Positions 41,552 through 49,586 of a stretch of DNA of 64,000 nt are shown here, one piece after another. The notes beneath the pieces are model-generated. The model was given only the letters and a program-made list of their open reading frames with translations. It was not told where the DNA came from and made no database searches. Within the stretch, counting starts at the first letter, position 1, and every line of letters begins with the position of its first letter. The stretch lies in the NCBI GenBank assembly GCA_913778205.1, contig CAJYUW010000003.1:1-64000 (forward strand), read 5' to 3'. Source of the stretch: an uncultured Curtobacterium sp. GTDB taxonomy: Bacteria > Actinomycetota > Actinomycetes > Actinomycetales > Microbacteriaceae. The translations under genes were made by a program, and so were the position numbers.

Positions 41552-42435
41552 AGGACGACATCTCTCCCCGCCTGACCGCGATGCGCGACGCGCTCGTGGC
41601 CGAGGTCACCTCGACCAGGGCGGCTCCCGGTCGCCGTCACCGACCGACGAGGGGAGCCGTCGTCGCGGTCGTCGCGGCGTTCCTCGCGGGTGGTGCGCTC
41701 ACCGGCGCGCTCACCGCCGCAGCGCTCCCCGGCGACGACCCCGACGCCGCGGCGGAGACGACGCTGTCCAACACGGCGAGGTACCTGGTCGAGGAGGTGA
41801 ACCACGGCGCCGTGCTCGGGACACCGAGGTTCCGGACCGCCCACGGCGACTCGAGCTCCCCGCTCACGCACCGCCCGGCCGGAGCCGACCGTGTCGTGGT
41901 GGCGTGGGCCTGCACCGACGGCGACGCTCCGTCCGTCGAGGTCGACGGCGAGCCCGTCGTGGGAGCGACCTGCGGCCGCGGTGACGCTGCTGCCGACCGG
42001 ATCGGCTGGGGAACCGCTCCGGCACCGGCTTCCGGCGACGCCACCGTGACGGTCACGGCAGGCGACGCCGACCGGTACGCGCTCTGGGTCTCGTGGGGGA
42101 GGTCTCCGCGGACCGCCGCTCCGTCGGCGCAACAGCGGGCCGAGACCGCGAACGGCGTCGTCACGCTGGACGAGTACCGGACCGCTTTCAACCGGCTCGC
42201 CGCCTGCCAGGCGCAGGCGGGCCAGCCCCTCGGCGACGCCCCACTGCTCTGGTACGCGGACGGGATGTGGAACTCGGCCGGCCGCGGTGCAGGCCCGTGG
42301 TACTTCGCCTCGCCTCCGTCGACCGGGTCCGACGTCTTCGACACGCAGTGCTACCCGCGAGAGTTCGCGGATGTCGACGCCCTCTGGCAGTCAGAGCACC
42401 CCGAGCCCGACGAGGCGCCGCCCGTGGCGGGCTGA
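41548..42435 (+). CDS. Membrane protein coupled to the ECF sigma factor (putative anti-sigma)
   Basis: A 295-residue protein with about 35 cytoplasmic residues, one membrane helix (about 36-58) and a long extracytoplasmic domain. The GTG has GGAG upstream and overlaps the sigma-factor stop. Position suggests an anti-sigma factor, but the short cytoplasmic part lacks a zinc-binding anti-sigma motif (no HxxxCxxC), so sequestration would need an unusual mechanism. The outer domain has four Cys residues that could form disulfides. Confidence 0.65.
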   Translation: MKDDISPRLTAMRDALVAEVTSTRAAPGRRHRPTRGAVVAVVAAFLAGGALTGALTAAALPGDDPDAAAETTLSNTARYLVEEVNHGAVLGTPRFRTAHGDSSSPLTHRPAGADRVVVAWACTDGDAPSVEVDGEPVVGATCGRGDAAADRIGWGTAPAPASGDATVTVTAGDADRYALWVSWGRSPRTAAPSAQQRAETANGVVTLDEYRTAFNRLAACQAQAGQPLGDAPLLWYADGMWNSAGRGAGPWYFASPPSTGSDVFDTQCYPREFADVDALWQSEHPEPDEAPPVAG

Positions 42436-42551
42436 TCGGGCACCGCTCCCGGCTCGTGCGGCTCCGGCGGACGGGAGGACGTGGATGCCGTGTCCTGCTC
42501 GGTACCGCCCCGCACGTGCGGCCCCGTGCGGGACCGCACTACGCTCGCCCC

Positions 42552-43661
42552 ATGCCCGCCCACGAGTCCCCGTCGGTCCACGTCGTCGTCGGCGGCGGGG
42601 TCGTCGGAGCCGCGACCGCCTCCGCCCTGACCGCCCGCGGCGAGCGCGTCGTGCTCCTCGAGCAGTACGGCCGCGGGCACGACCGGGGCTCGTCGCACGG
42701 CGCCACACGGATCTTCCGCCAGGGCTACGCCGACGCCGAGTACGTGGCGCTCACGACCCGGGCCCTCACGCTCTGGGAGGCGCTCGAGGAACGCACGGGC
42801 GCGCGGCTCCTCGACCGGACCGGTGCGGTGGACCACGGTCGGCCGGAGGTCGTCGACGCCATCGCCGCGGCGCTGGCCGACGCGGGCATCCCGCACGAGA
42901 CGCTGACCCCGGACCAGGCGGCCGATCGCTGGCCGGGCATCGCGTTCGAGGGGCACGTGCTCGCCCACGCGACGGCCGGGCGCATCCGCTCGGCGGAGGC
43001 CGTCGAGGCGTTCCTGACGCTCGCCGTGTCCACCGGGCTGGCGGACCTCCGGTTCGACACCCGGGTGACGGGCATCGCGGACCACGGCGACGAGCTGACC
43101 GTGTCGACGAGCGACGGAACGCGGATCCGGACCCGGTCGGTCATCGCGGCCGCGGGCTCGTGGGCCCCCACGCTGGTCGGCGAGCTGCTCGCGCGACGCG
43201 GGGCGCGCCTCCCGGCCATCCGCGTGACCCAGGAGCAGCCCGCCCACTTCCCGAGCCGCCTGCCGGACGCGGCGTGGCCGAGCTTCGTGCACTGGGCCGA
43301 CGGCGACGACGTGTACGGGCTGCTCACCCCCGGCGAGGGTGTGAAGGTCGGGTTCCACGGCACCGGGCCGGTCGTCGACCCGGACCACCGCGACTCCGTG
43401 CCGGACGCCGTCGAGGCACAGCGGCTGCAGGACTACGTCGAGCAGTACGTGCCCGGCGTGGACGCGAGCGCCCCGACCTTCATCAGCTGCCTCTACGACA
43501 CCTCTCCGGACGAGGACTTCGTGATCGACCGCCGAGGACCGCTCACCGTGGCCACCGGCTTCTCGGGGCACGGCTTCAAGTTCGCACCGCTGCTCGGGGA
43601 GATGCTCGCGGACCTCGCCCTGGGCGGGCCACCGCACCCGCGGTTCGCGCTGCACGGCTGA
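42552..43661 (+). CDS. solA: FAD-dependent amine oxidase (SolA/monomeric sarcosine oxidase type)
   Basis: A 369-residue DAO-family flavoprotein that would oxidise an N-methyl amino acid or similar secondary amine. The FAD motif VVGGGVVGAATASALTARG begins at about residue 11, GSSHGATRIFRQGY is the family's active-site strand, and SGHGFKFAPLLGEMLADL is the C-terminal FAD contact. The covalent-flavin Cys is expected in FISCLYDTSPDEDF. TACGCT at 42539-42544 precedes the ATG by seven bases, consistent with leaderless initiation. Confidence 0.85.
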   Translation: MPAHESPSVHVVVGGGVVGAATASALTARGERVVLLEQYGRGHDRGSSHGATRIFRQGYADAEYVALTTRALTLWEALEERTGARLLDRTGAVDHGRPEVVDAIAAALADAGIPHETLTPDQAADRWPGIAFEGHVLAHATAGRIRSAEAVEAFLTLAVSTGLADLRFDTRVTGIADHGDELTVSTSDGTRIRTRSVIAAAGSWAPTLVGELLARRGARLPAIRVTQEQPAHFPSRLPDAAWPSFVHWADGDDVYGLLTPGEGVKVGFHGTGPVVDPDHRDSVPDAVEAQRLQDYVEQYVPGVDASAPTFISCLYDTSPDEDFVIDRRGPLTVATGFSGHGFKFAPLLGEMLADLALGGPPHPRFALHG

Positions 43662-43689
43662 CACCGGACCGGACCACTACGGTGGTCGG

Positions 43690-44709
43690 GTGCGCATCGT
43701 GGTGGCTCCGGACTCGTTCAAGGGGACCGCGACCGCGGCGTCCGTGGCAGCGGCGGTCGCCGACGGATGGCGGGCCGAGCGACCGAACGACGAACTCGTC
43801 ACCGCGCCGATGGCCGACGGCGGCGAGGGCACGCTCGACGCGTTCGCCTCCGCGATCCCCGGCGCGCTCCGACGACCCGTGACCGTGACCGGACCGGCAG
43901 GCGAGCCGGTCGACGCGGAGTGGCTGCTCCTCCCCGACGGCCGCGGCGTGGTGGAGCTCGCGGCGACGAGCGGCCTGCCGTTGCTCGGCGGCGACCTGCG
44001 TCCGGACACGGCGACCTCGCGGGGCTTCGGCGAGGCGATCGTCGCGGCGCTCGACGCGGGCGTGACCGGCCTGGTGCTCGGCATCGGGGGCAGTGCCTCG
44101 ACGGACGGCGGCGCGTCGGTGCTCGACGTCCTCGGCGACCGCCCGCTCCCCCGCGACGGCGTGACCGTCCTGACCGACGTGACCTCGCCGCTCGTCGGGC
44201 CGACCGGCGCCGCCGCGGTGTTCGGGCCGCAGAAGGGCATCACCCTCGAGCGCGTCGCCGAGTTCGACGCGCGACTCTCCGCGTTCGCCGCACGGTTCCC
44301 CCACGTCGACCCGACGACCCCGGGGGCGGGTGCGGCCGGCGGCGTGGGCTTCGGCCTGCTGGCGTGGGGCGCGACGCTCGTGCGCGGTGCCGACGGCGTC
44401 GCCGAGGTGCTCGGGCTCCCGGCGGTGCTCGCGGGCGCGGACGTCGTGGTGACGGGCGAGGGACGCTTCGACGGGCAGAGCGCCGCCGGCAAGGTCGTGT
44501 CGGTCGTCCGGGACCTCGTCGGCCGACACGCCGGCCCTGCCCGCGTGGTGCTGGTGGCGGGGGCGATCGAGGCATCCCTCGACGACTTCGCAGCCGCGGC
44601 GTCGCTGACGGTCATCGCGACGCAGACCACGGGCGAGCCGGACGACGCGCTCCGCGACCCGCTGCGGTTCGCCCGGATCGCGGGCACGAGACTCGCCCGG
44701 ATGGTCTGA
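43690..44709 (+). CDS. Glycerate kinase (GarK/GlxK family)
   Basis: Phosphorylates glycerate to 2- or 3-phosphoglycerate. The 339-residue product has the family start [13 protein letters not shown], the PMADGGEGT motif, [11 protein letters not shown] and [17 protein letters not shown] at 43678-43683 precedes the GTG start by six bases, indicating a leaderless transcript that begins just after the solA stop. It is probably an independent transcription unit. Confidence 0.92.
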   Translation: MRIVVAPDSFKGTATAASVAAAVADGWRAERPNDELVTAPMADGGEGTLDAFASAIPGALRRPVTVTGPAGEPVDAEWLLLPDGRGVVELAATSGLPLLGGDLRPDTATSRGFGEAIVAALDAGVTGLVLGIGGSASTDGGASVLDVLGDRPLPRDGVTVLTDVTSPLVGPTGAAAVFGPQKGITLERVAEFDARLSAFAARFPHVDPTTPGAGAAGGVGFGLLAWGATLVRGADGVAEVLGLPAVLAGADVVVTGEGRFDGQSAAGKVVSVVRDLVGRHAGPARVVLVAGAIEASLDDFAAAASLTVIATQTTGEPDDALRDPLRFARIAGTRLARMV

Positions 44710-44830
44710 GCAGGCACACAGGAGGGGTGCCCCAGCGGTACCACGCTGTCCGCAGGACGCGGGAGCACACTGGTGCACCGGGGCCACCACCGGCCCCGAC
44801 CAGCAATCGACCCACCCCACGAGGAGACCA

Positions 44831-45877
44831 TTGCGCACCGTCAACGCCTACGCCGCCCCGTCCGCCACGGAACCGCTCGTCAAGACCACGATCACCCGTC
44901 GCGACCTCGGTCCGAACGACGTCGAGATCGACATCGCCTACGCCGGCATCTGCCACTCGGACATCCACACGGTCCGTGGTGAGTGGGGCGAGATCCAGTA
45001 CCCGCAGGTCGTCGGCCACGAGATCGTCGGCCACGTCTCCGCCGTCGGCGACGCCGTCAGCAAGCACCAGGTCGGCGACCGCGTCGGTGTCGGCTGCATG
45101 GTCAACTCGTGCGGCGAGTGCGAGCAGTGCCAGAAGGGCGAGGAGCAGTACTGCCTGAAGGGCAACATCCAGACCTACGCGGGCATCGACCCCGCGGACG
45201 GCAGCGTCACCCAGGGCGGCTACTCGCAGGCCATCGTGGTCAACGAGGACTTCGTCCTCCGCGTGCCGGAGTCGCTCGACATCGAGAAGGTCGCCCCGCT
45301 GCTCTGTGCCGGCATCACCACCTACTCGCCGCTGCACCACTGGGGCATCGGCGAGGGCTCGAAGGTCGCCGTCGTCGGCATGGGCGGCCTCGGGCACATG
45401 GCCGTGAAGATCGCGGTCGCCCTCGGCGCCGAGGTCACGGTCCTGTCGCAGACCAACTCGAAGCAGGACGACTCGCTCCGCTACGGCGCGAAGGCGCACT
45501 ACGCCACGAAGGAGCAGGAGACGTTCGAGAAGCTCGCGAACTCGTTCGACTTCATCCTGAACACCGTGTCGGCGAAGATCCCGATGGGCGCCTACCTGAG
45601 CCTGCTCAAGGTCGACGGCACGCTCGTCAACGTCGGCGCGCCGTCCGAGCCGCTCGAGGTCCCGGCGTTCGCGCTCATCCCCCGCCGCCTGAGCTGGGCC
45701 GGTTCGGCCATCGGTGGCATCCGGGAGACGCAGGAGATGCTCGACTTCTGCGCCGAGAAGGGCATCCTGCCCGAGACGGAGCTCATCAGCGCCGACCAGA
45801 TCAACGAGGCCTACGAGCGCGTGCTGTCCTCGGACGTCCGCTACCGCTTCGTGATCGACGCGGCCACGCTGGCCTGA
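44831..45877 (+). CDS. Zinc-dependent NAD(P) alcohol dehydrogenase (YahK/CAD type)
   Basis: Medium-chain dehydrogenase of 348 residues. The catalytic zinc ligands are in GICHSDIHT and GHEIVGHV, structural zinc is bound by [15 protein letters not shown] (about 95-109), and the cofactor motif [13 protein letters not shown] is at about 182-194. Enzymes of this type reduce aldehydes broadly with NADPH. The start is TTG at 44831, with GAGGAGA five bases upstream. Confidence 0.92.
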   Translation: MRTVNAYAAPSATEPLVKTTITRRDLGPNDVEIDIAYAGICHSDIHTVRGEWGEIQYPQVVGHEIVGHVSAVGDAVSKHQVGDRVGVGCMVNSCGECEQCQKGEEQYCLKGNIQTYAGIDPADGSVTQGGYSQAIVVNEDFVLRVPESLDIEKVAPLLCAGITTYSPLHHWGIGEGSKVAVVGMGGLGHMAVKIAVALGAEVTVLSQTNSKQDDSLRYGAKAHYATKEQETFEKLANSFDFILNTVSAKIPMGAYLSLLKVDGTLVNVGAPSEPLEVPAFALIPRRLSWAGSAIGGIRETQEMLDFCAEKGILPETELISADQINEAYERVLSSDVRYRFVIDAATLA

Positions 45878-45944
45878 CGCCGGCTCCGGACGGGCACGCC
45901 CCGCTCGACGACGCCGCTGAGCGTCGCGCGGGGTGCGCCGACCG

Positions 45945-45986
45945 GGACGGGAGGCGCGTGGCGGACCCGCCACGCGCCTCCCGTCC
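45945..45986. terminator. Perfect 20-bp hairpin of the GGGAGGC family
   Basis: Arms 45945-45964 and 45967-45986 (GGACGGGAGGCGCGTGGCGG and complement) enclose a 2-nt centre. The element follows the alcohol dehydrogenase gene and directly abuts the AraC remnant. Confidence 0.85.
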
Positions 45987-45996
45987 GTCCGTCCGG

Positions 45997-46146
45997 GTGC
46001 TCTTCGGCCTGGCCCCAGGCTCCGCTGACGAGACCACGGTCGCGGACGTCGCCCGTCGGTGGGGCTTCCACCACATGGGCCGGTTCTCGAACGAGTTCCT
46101 GCAGCGTTCCGGCGAGTACCCGAAGAACACGCTCCGCCGGCGCTAG
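45997..46146 (+). pseudogene. C-terminal remnant of an AraC-family regulator
   Basis: The 49 codons ending at TAG 46144-46146 encode TTVADVARRWGFHHMGRFSNEF followed by SGEYPKNTLRR, which is the second helix-turn-helix and C-terminus of AraC/XylS regulators. The first helix-turn-helix and any N-terminal domain are missing; a GGGAGGC-family hairpin and the 3' flank of the dehydrogenase gene occupy that place. No matching sequence is seen in other frames nearby, so this looks like a deletion remnant and not a frameshift. Confidence 0.75.
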
Positions 46147-47561
46147 CGCACCTCGTCGCCGGACGGCAGCGCGGAGCACCAGTCGACGGTCGTCGCGTCG
46201 ACGCTCGCACCGAGCCCACCGGACGTCGCGTCGACGATGCTCACCAGGTCGCTCCCGGTCGACCGGGTGACGACCGCGACGAACTGGCCGTTCGGCGACG
46301 GGCAGACCGCCGTGACCCCGGCGTCCGCGGGCAGCGTCACCGGCAGCCGGGAGGCACGGCTCGGCTCGACCCGGAGGATGCGTTGGGCGAGCGTCCCGTC
46401 GGCACGGACCGTGCCCACCACCCGCAGGTAGGTCGCGCTCGTCAGCGGCGCGATCCGACCGAGGTAGGGGGCATCGGTGCTCCCCGGCGGGGTCGCCACC
46501 GGCGTCCGCCGGCCGTCGGTCAGGTCGAGGTACTCGATGCCGGTGCCGGTCTCGACGACCGCGGTCGTCCCCGAGCCGACGAAGCCGTGCAGGGTCGTCG
46601 CGCTGCCCAGGCGGACGGCGTCCGCCGAGCCGCTCATGTCGACGAGCACGAGGTCGTCGGCGCTCGTCCGGACGAGCGCTCGCTCGGTCCGCGGCACGTA
46701 CGCCCACTGGCCGACGGTCATCGGCACGGCGCCCGTCGTCGGCTTCCCGTCCGCCGCGATCGCGGTCGGCATGTGCGTCCCGGTCATGTCGACGACGTAC
46801 AGCCCGACGTCGGCGGAGCGTCCCGTCGAGGTGTCGGCGTACTCGAAGCCGAACGATGCGCCGTCGTCCGCGGCGTGCAGGGCGGTCACCCGGCCGGCGG
46901 GGGTCGGCAGGGTGATGTGCTCGACCGGCACGCGGTCGTCCGCGACGCCGCCGGAGAGCGCGACGACGTCCACCGCGGAGGTCCCGGCGCCCGTCGCGCG
47001 CACGACGACGAGCGAGCGTCCGAGACGGACGAACTCGCCGATGTCCGACGCGGCGTAGACGGTCGTCGCGCCCCCGGCGTCGAGCGACCGGCGGACGATG
47101 CGGTCCTCCCCGCCGCCGGCCGCGGCGGGGACGAGCGCCAGCACGTCGGTGCTCCCCGTCCGGACCGTGGCACGGAGCGTCGCGGTCGGCGCCTGTCCCG
47201 GCGCGCGCACCCCGGCGACCGCGATCTCGTAGGAGCGGTCGTACGCCAGCGGCCCGGCGAACTCGACGGCGATGGTGTTGCCGCTCGACGTCACGGTGTG
47301 CGCGGCGGCCGGGCGGACCCGCACGTCGGCGGCGCGGACCGGCTGCACGGCCTGGTTCGCGGTGAGGATCACGCGCTGCGCCGGCTTCGACACGAGCCCC
47401 GCCGCGTCGTACGAGACGTCGCGGAGCCGCGGACCCTGCTGCGACCCGACCGCCGCGGCGAGCGCCCCGACGACGACCAGCACGACGACGACCGCGAGGG
47501 CGCGGGATCGGAAGCGGTCACGGCGCGGGCGCCGCCCGTGGTCAGTACTCGTACGGGTCAC
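46143..47561 (-). CDS. Membrane-anchored Ig-like/beta-propeller protein
   Basis: A 472-residue protein with a basic cytoplasmic N-terminus, one membrane helix at about residues 21-42, an SbsA-type Ig-like domain (about 50-130, VILTANQAVQPVRAADVRV) and a C-terminal region with propeller-like repeats ending CPSPNGQFVAVVTRSTGSDLVSIVD. The role is unknown; it probably acts on the outer face. The GTG at 47561 overlaps the end of the TIGR03943 gene by 20 bases, so it belongs to that operon, though the start is uncertain. Confidence 0.65.
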   Translation of the reverse strand: MTRTSTDHGRRPRRDRFRSRALAVVVVLVVVGALAAAVGSQQGPRLRDVSYDAAGLVSKPAQRVILTANQAVQPVRAADVRVRPAAAHTVTSSGNTIAVEFAGPLAYDRSYEIAVAGVRAPGQAPTATLRATVRTGSTDVLALVPAAAGGGEDRIVRRSLDAGGATTVYAASDIGEFVRLGRSLVVVRATGAGTSAVDVVALSGGVADDRVPVEHITLPTPAGRVTALHAADDGASFGFEYADTSTGRSADVGLYVVDMTGTHMPTAIAADGKPTTGAVPMTVGQWAYVPRTERALVRTSADDLVLVDMSGSADAVRLGSATTLHGFVGSGTTAVVETGTGIEYLDLTDGRRTPVATPPGSTDAPYLGRIAPLTSATYLRVVGTVRADGTLAQRILRVEPSRASRLPVTLPADAGVTAVCPSPNGQFVAVVTRSTGSDLVSIVDATSGGLGASVDATTVDWCSALPSGDEVR

Positions 47562-48366
47562 TCGGCTGCGCGATCTGTCGGACCGAGGACGCCTTGACGA
47601 CGAACCGGGCTGCGGCGGACTGGTCGGGGTTGGCGACGAGGGAGCCCCGGACCCGGACCCACTGGTCGGCCGCCGGTACGGCGCCACTCGTGGTCACGCC
47701 GAGGCCGACGGGTTGGGCGTCGACCGCGCAGCAGCTGATCACGAACCGGGTCAGGGTGAAGGAACCGTCACCGGCGGGGACGACGAAGCCGGTGAGCTCG
47801 ACCTGCTTGCCGACCAGGGCGCTCGTGTCCGTGGTCTGCCGGATGAGGGCGGCCCAGTCCTTCACGCCGTAGTCGGAGGTGTCGACCGCCTCGCTGCCGA
47901 GGAGTGCGACGCCCTCCGAGCCGGTGGCGTTCGACAGGGTCGCGGCGTCGACGCTCCGCTGTTGCGCGGTCCGGGCGGAGAGCGTCGTCGGGGGCAGGAC
48001 GAGCATGGCGACCGTCACCGCGATCGTGACCGCCGCCGCTGCCCAGCCGAGGGCGACGCGTGTGCGGCGACCCGCGCCTCCCGTCCGGCGACCGTGGCCG
48101 TGCGCGTCGCCCTGCGCACTGCCGTGCCCGTGCGCTGCGTCGACCGTGTCGTCGTGGGCGTGCGCGTGCCCGCGAGCCGTCACGACCAGGCCGGCGACCG
48201 CGGCCGGCACGGCCACGGCGGCGAGGACGACCGTGAAGACGGCGTACCGCGGGTTGATGTAGAGGTCGAGGTGGCCGACGAGGGCGAGCCACAGGGTGCA
48301 GAGCGCGACCGCGAGCACCGATCCGAGGCCGATCGCGGCCGGCGCGGAGGACTCAGACGAGGACAT
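47542..48366 (-). CDS. TIGR03943/DUF1980 family membrane protein
   Basis: A 274-residue protein with two N-terminal helices, a His-rich cytoplasmic loop (HAHAHDDTVDAAHGHG then DAHGHGRR) likely to bind metal, a third helix and an extracytoplasmic domain with the family motifs GFVVPAGDGSFTLTRFVISCCAVDAQPVG. It corresponds to B. subtilis YcgQ, which pairs with the permease YcgR. Its ATG overlaps the permease stop by 14 bases. Metal transport is suspected from the His-rich loop. Confidence 0.83.
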   Translation of the reverse strand: MSSSESSAPAAIGLGSVLAVALCTLWLALVGHLDLYINPRYAVFTVVLAAVAVPAAVAGLVVTARGHAHAHDDTVDAAHGHGSAQGDAHGHGRRTGGAGRRTRVALGWAAAAVTIAVTVAMLVLPPTTLSARTAQQRSVDAATLSNATGSEGVALLGSEAVDTSDYGVKDWAALIRQTTDTSALVGKQVELTGFVVPAGDGSFTLTRFVISCCAVDAQPVGLGVTTSGAVPAADQWVRVRGSLVANPDQSAAARFVVKASSVRQIAQPSDPYEY

Positions 48367-49375
48367 TCATCACCAACCCGACGGTCGCGGCGAACAGGAC
48401 GCAGACGACGGCGAGCAGCACGAGGAAGCGCGTGCGGAACGTCGTCCGGAGCAGGGCGATCATCTTCACGTCGATGATCGGCCCGATGATGAGGAACGCC
48501 GTGATCGCCCCGGGGAGGAACGTCGACGCGAACGAGAGCGCGAAGAACGCGTCGACGTTCGAGCAGAGCGACACCGTCATCGCCAGGAGCATCATCGCGC
48601 CGACGGACAGCACCGGGTTCGCCCCGATGGCGACGAGCGTCGACCGGGGGACGGCCACCTGGACGGCCGCCGCGAGTCCGGCGCCGACGAAGAGCGCGGG
48701 CATCATGGTCGCGGTCTCGCCGCCGAACTGCGCCGCGCTGTCCCGCCAGCGGTTCCGGGAGCGCGGGGCACCGATCGCGACGCGGCAGCGCTCCTCGAAC
48801 GCGGGCAGCAGCAGGTCGGCGGGTCGGCGGTGCGCGTCGACGATCCACCCGACGAGGTTGGCGATCACGAAGCCGCCGACGATGCGGACGGGCAGGATCC
48901 ACCCGGACCACCCGAACGCCTGCGCGGTGCTGACGATCACGAGGGGGTTGAGGATCGGGGCCGCGACGAGGAACGTGACCGCCTCGGCGGGGGTGAACCC
49001 GCGGAGCATGAGCCCGCGCGCGAGCGGGACGTTGCCGCACTCGCACACCGGGAAGAGCATGCCGATGAGCGAGATCACCGCGCGACGGGGCACGGCGCGC
49101 TGCGGGAGGATCCGCTCGAGGACCCCGACCGGCACCCACACCTCGACGACGATCGACAGCAGGATGCCGAGCACGACGAACGGCAGGGACTCCACGACGA
49201 CGCTGATCGCCAGGGTGAGGAAGTCCTGGACGACGTCGGGGAGCCCGGCGGAGCCGACCGCCGGCGAGACCAGTCGGACGCCGAGGAGCAGGACGACGGC
49301 GAGCAGCACGAGACCGGGGCCGGTCAGGCTCCGGGATCGGGTCGGGGTCGTGGCCGTGGCGGTCGCGCGCGTCAC
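48353..49375 (-). CDS. Permease of the UPF0718/DUF318 family (YcgR-like)
   Basis: This integral membrane protein of 340 residues has about eight to ten helices and the family motif FPVCECGNVPLARGL at about residues 108-122. The two Cys residues and the CECGN loop suggest metal or metalloid binding, as in ArsP-like relatives. It is the first gene of a three-gene overlapping operon. The GTG at 49375 follows TATCCT (49383-49388, minus strand) by seven bases, so it is probably leaderless. Confidence 0.85.
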   Translation of the reverse strand: MTRATATATTPTRSRSLTGPGLVLLAVVLLLGVRLVSPAVGSAGLPDVVQDFLTLAISVVVESLPFVVLGILLSIVVEVWVPVGVLERILPQRAVPRRAVISLIGMLFPVCECGNVPLARGLMLRGFTPAEAVTFLVAAPILNPLVIVSTAQAFGWSGWILPVRIVGGFVIANLVGWIVDAHRRPADLLLPAFEERCRVAIGAPRSRNRWRDSAAQFGGETATMMPALFVGAGLAAAVQVAVPRSTLVAIGANPVLSVGAMMLLAMTVSLCSNVDAFFALSFASTFLPGAITAFLIIGPIIDVKMIALLRTTFRTRFLVLLAVVCVLFAATVGLVMNVLV

Positions 49376-49402
49376 GCGGCCAAGGATAGGCGACGACGGG
49401 GG

Positions 49403-49501
49403 CTCCCCCGACGCGACCCGGCGGCGCCTCCCCCGACGCGACCCGGCGGCACCTCCCCCGACGCGACCTCGCGGCGCCTCCCCGACGCGACCCGGCGGCG
49501 C
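49403..49501. repeat. Four tandem copies of a 25-bp unit
   Basis: Units begin at 49403, 49428, 49453 and 49478; the last lacks one base. Each contains CCCCGACGCGACCCGGCGGC. They lie just upstream of the leaderless permease promoter, between divergent genes. Confidence 0.9.
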
Positions 49502-49586
49502 CCACGGCCGGCGTCGCCCGACGGGCTCGCGCGCCCGGTAGCCATCGCATCCGAGAGTGTCCGGATTCCGTATGTAGCGTTCCAGC

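Noticed and set aside
45801-46130. Minus-strand 109-codon gene between the dehydrogenase and the propeller gene
   Set aside because: The plus strand shows a clear AraC C-terminus and a repeat hairpin in the same place; the minus frame has no recognisable pattern.
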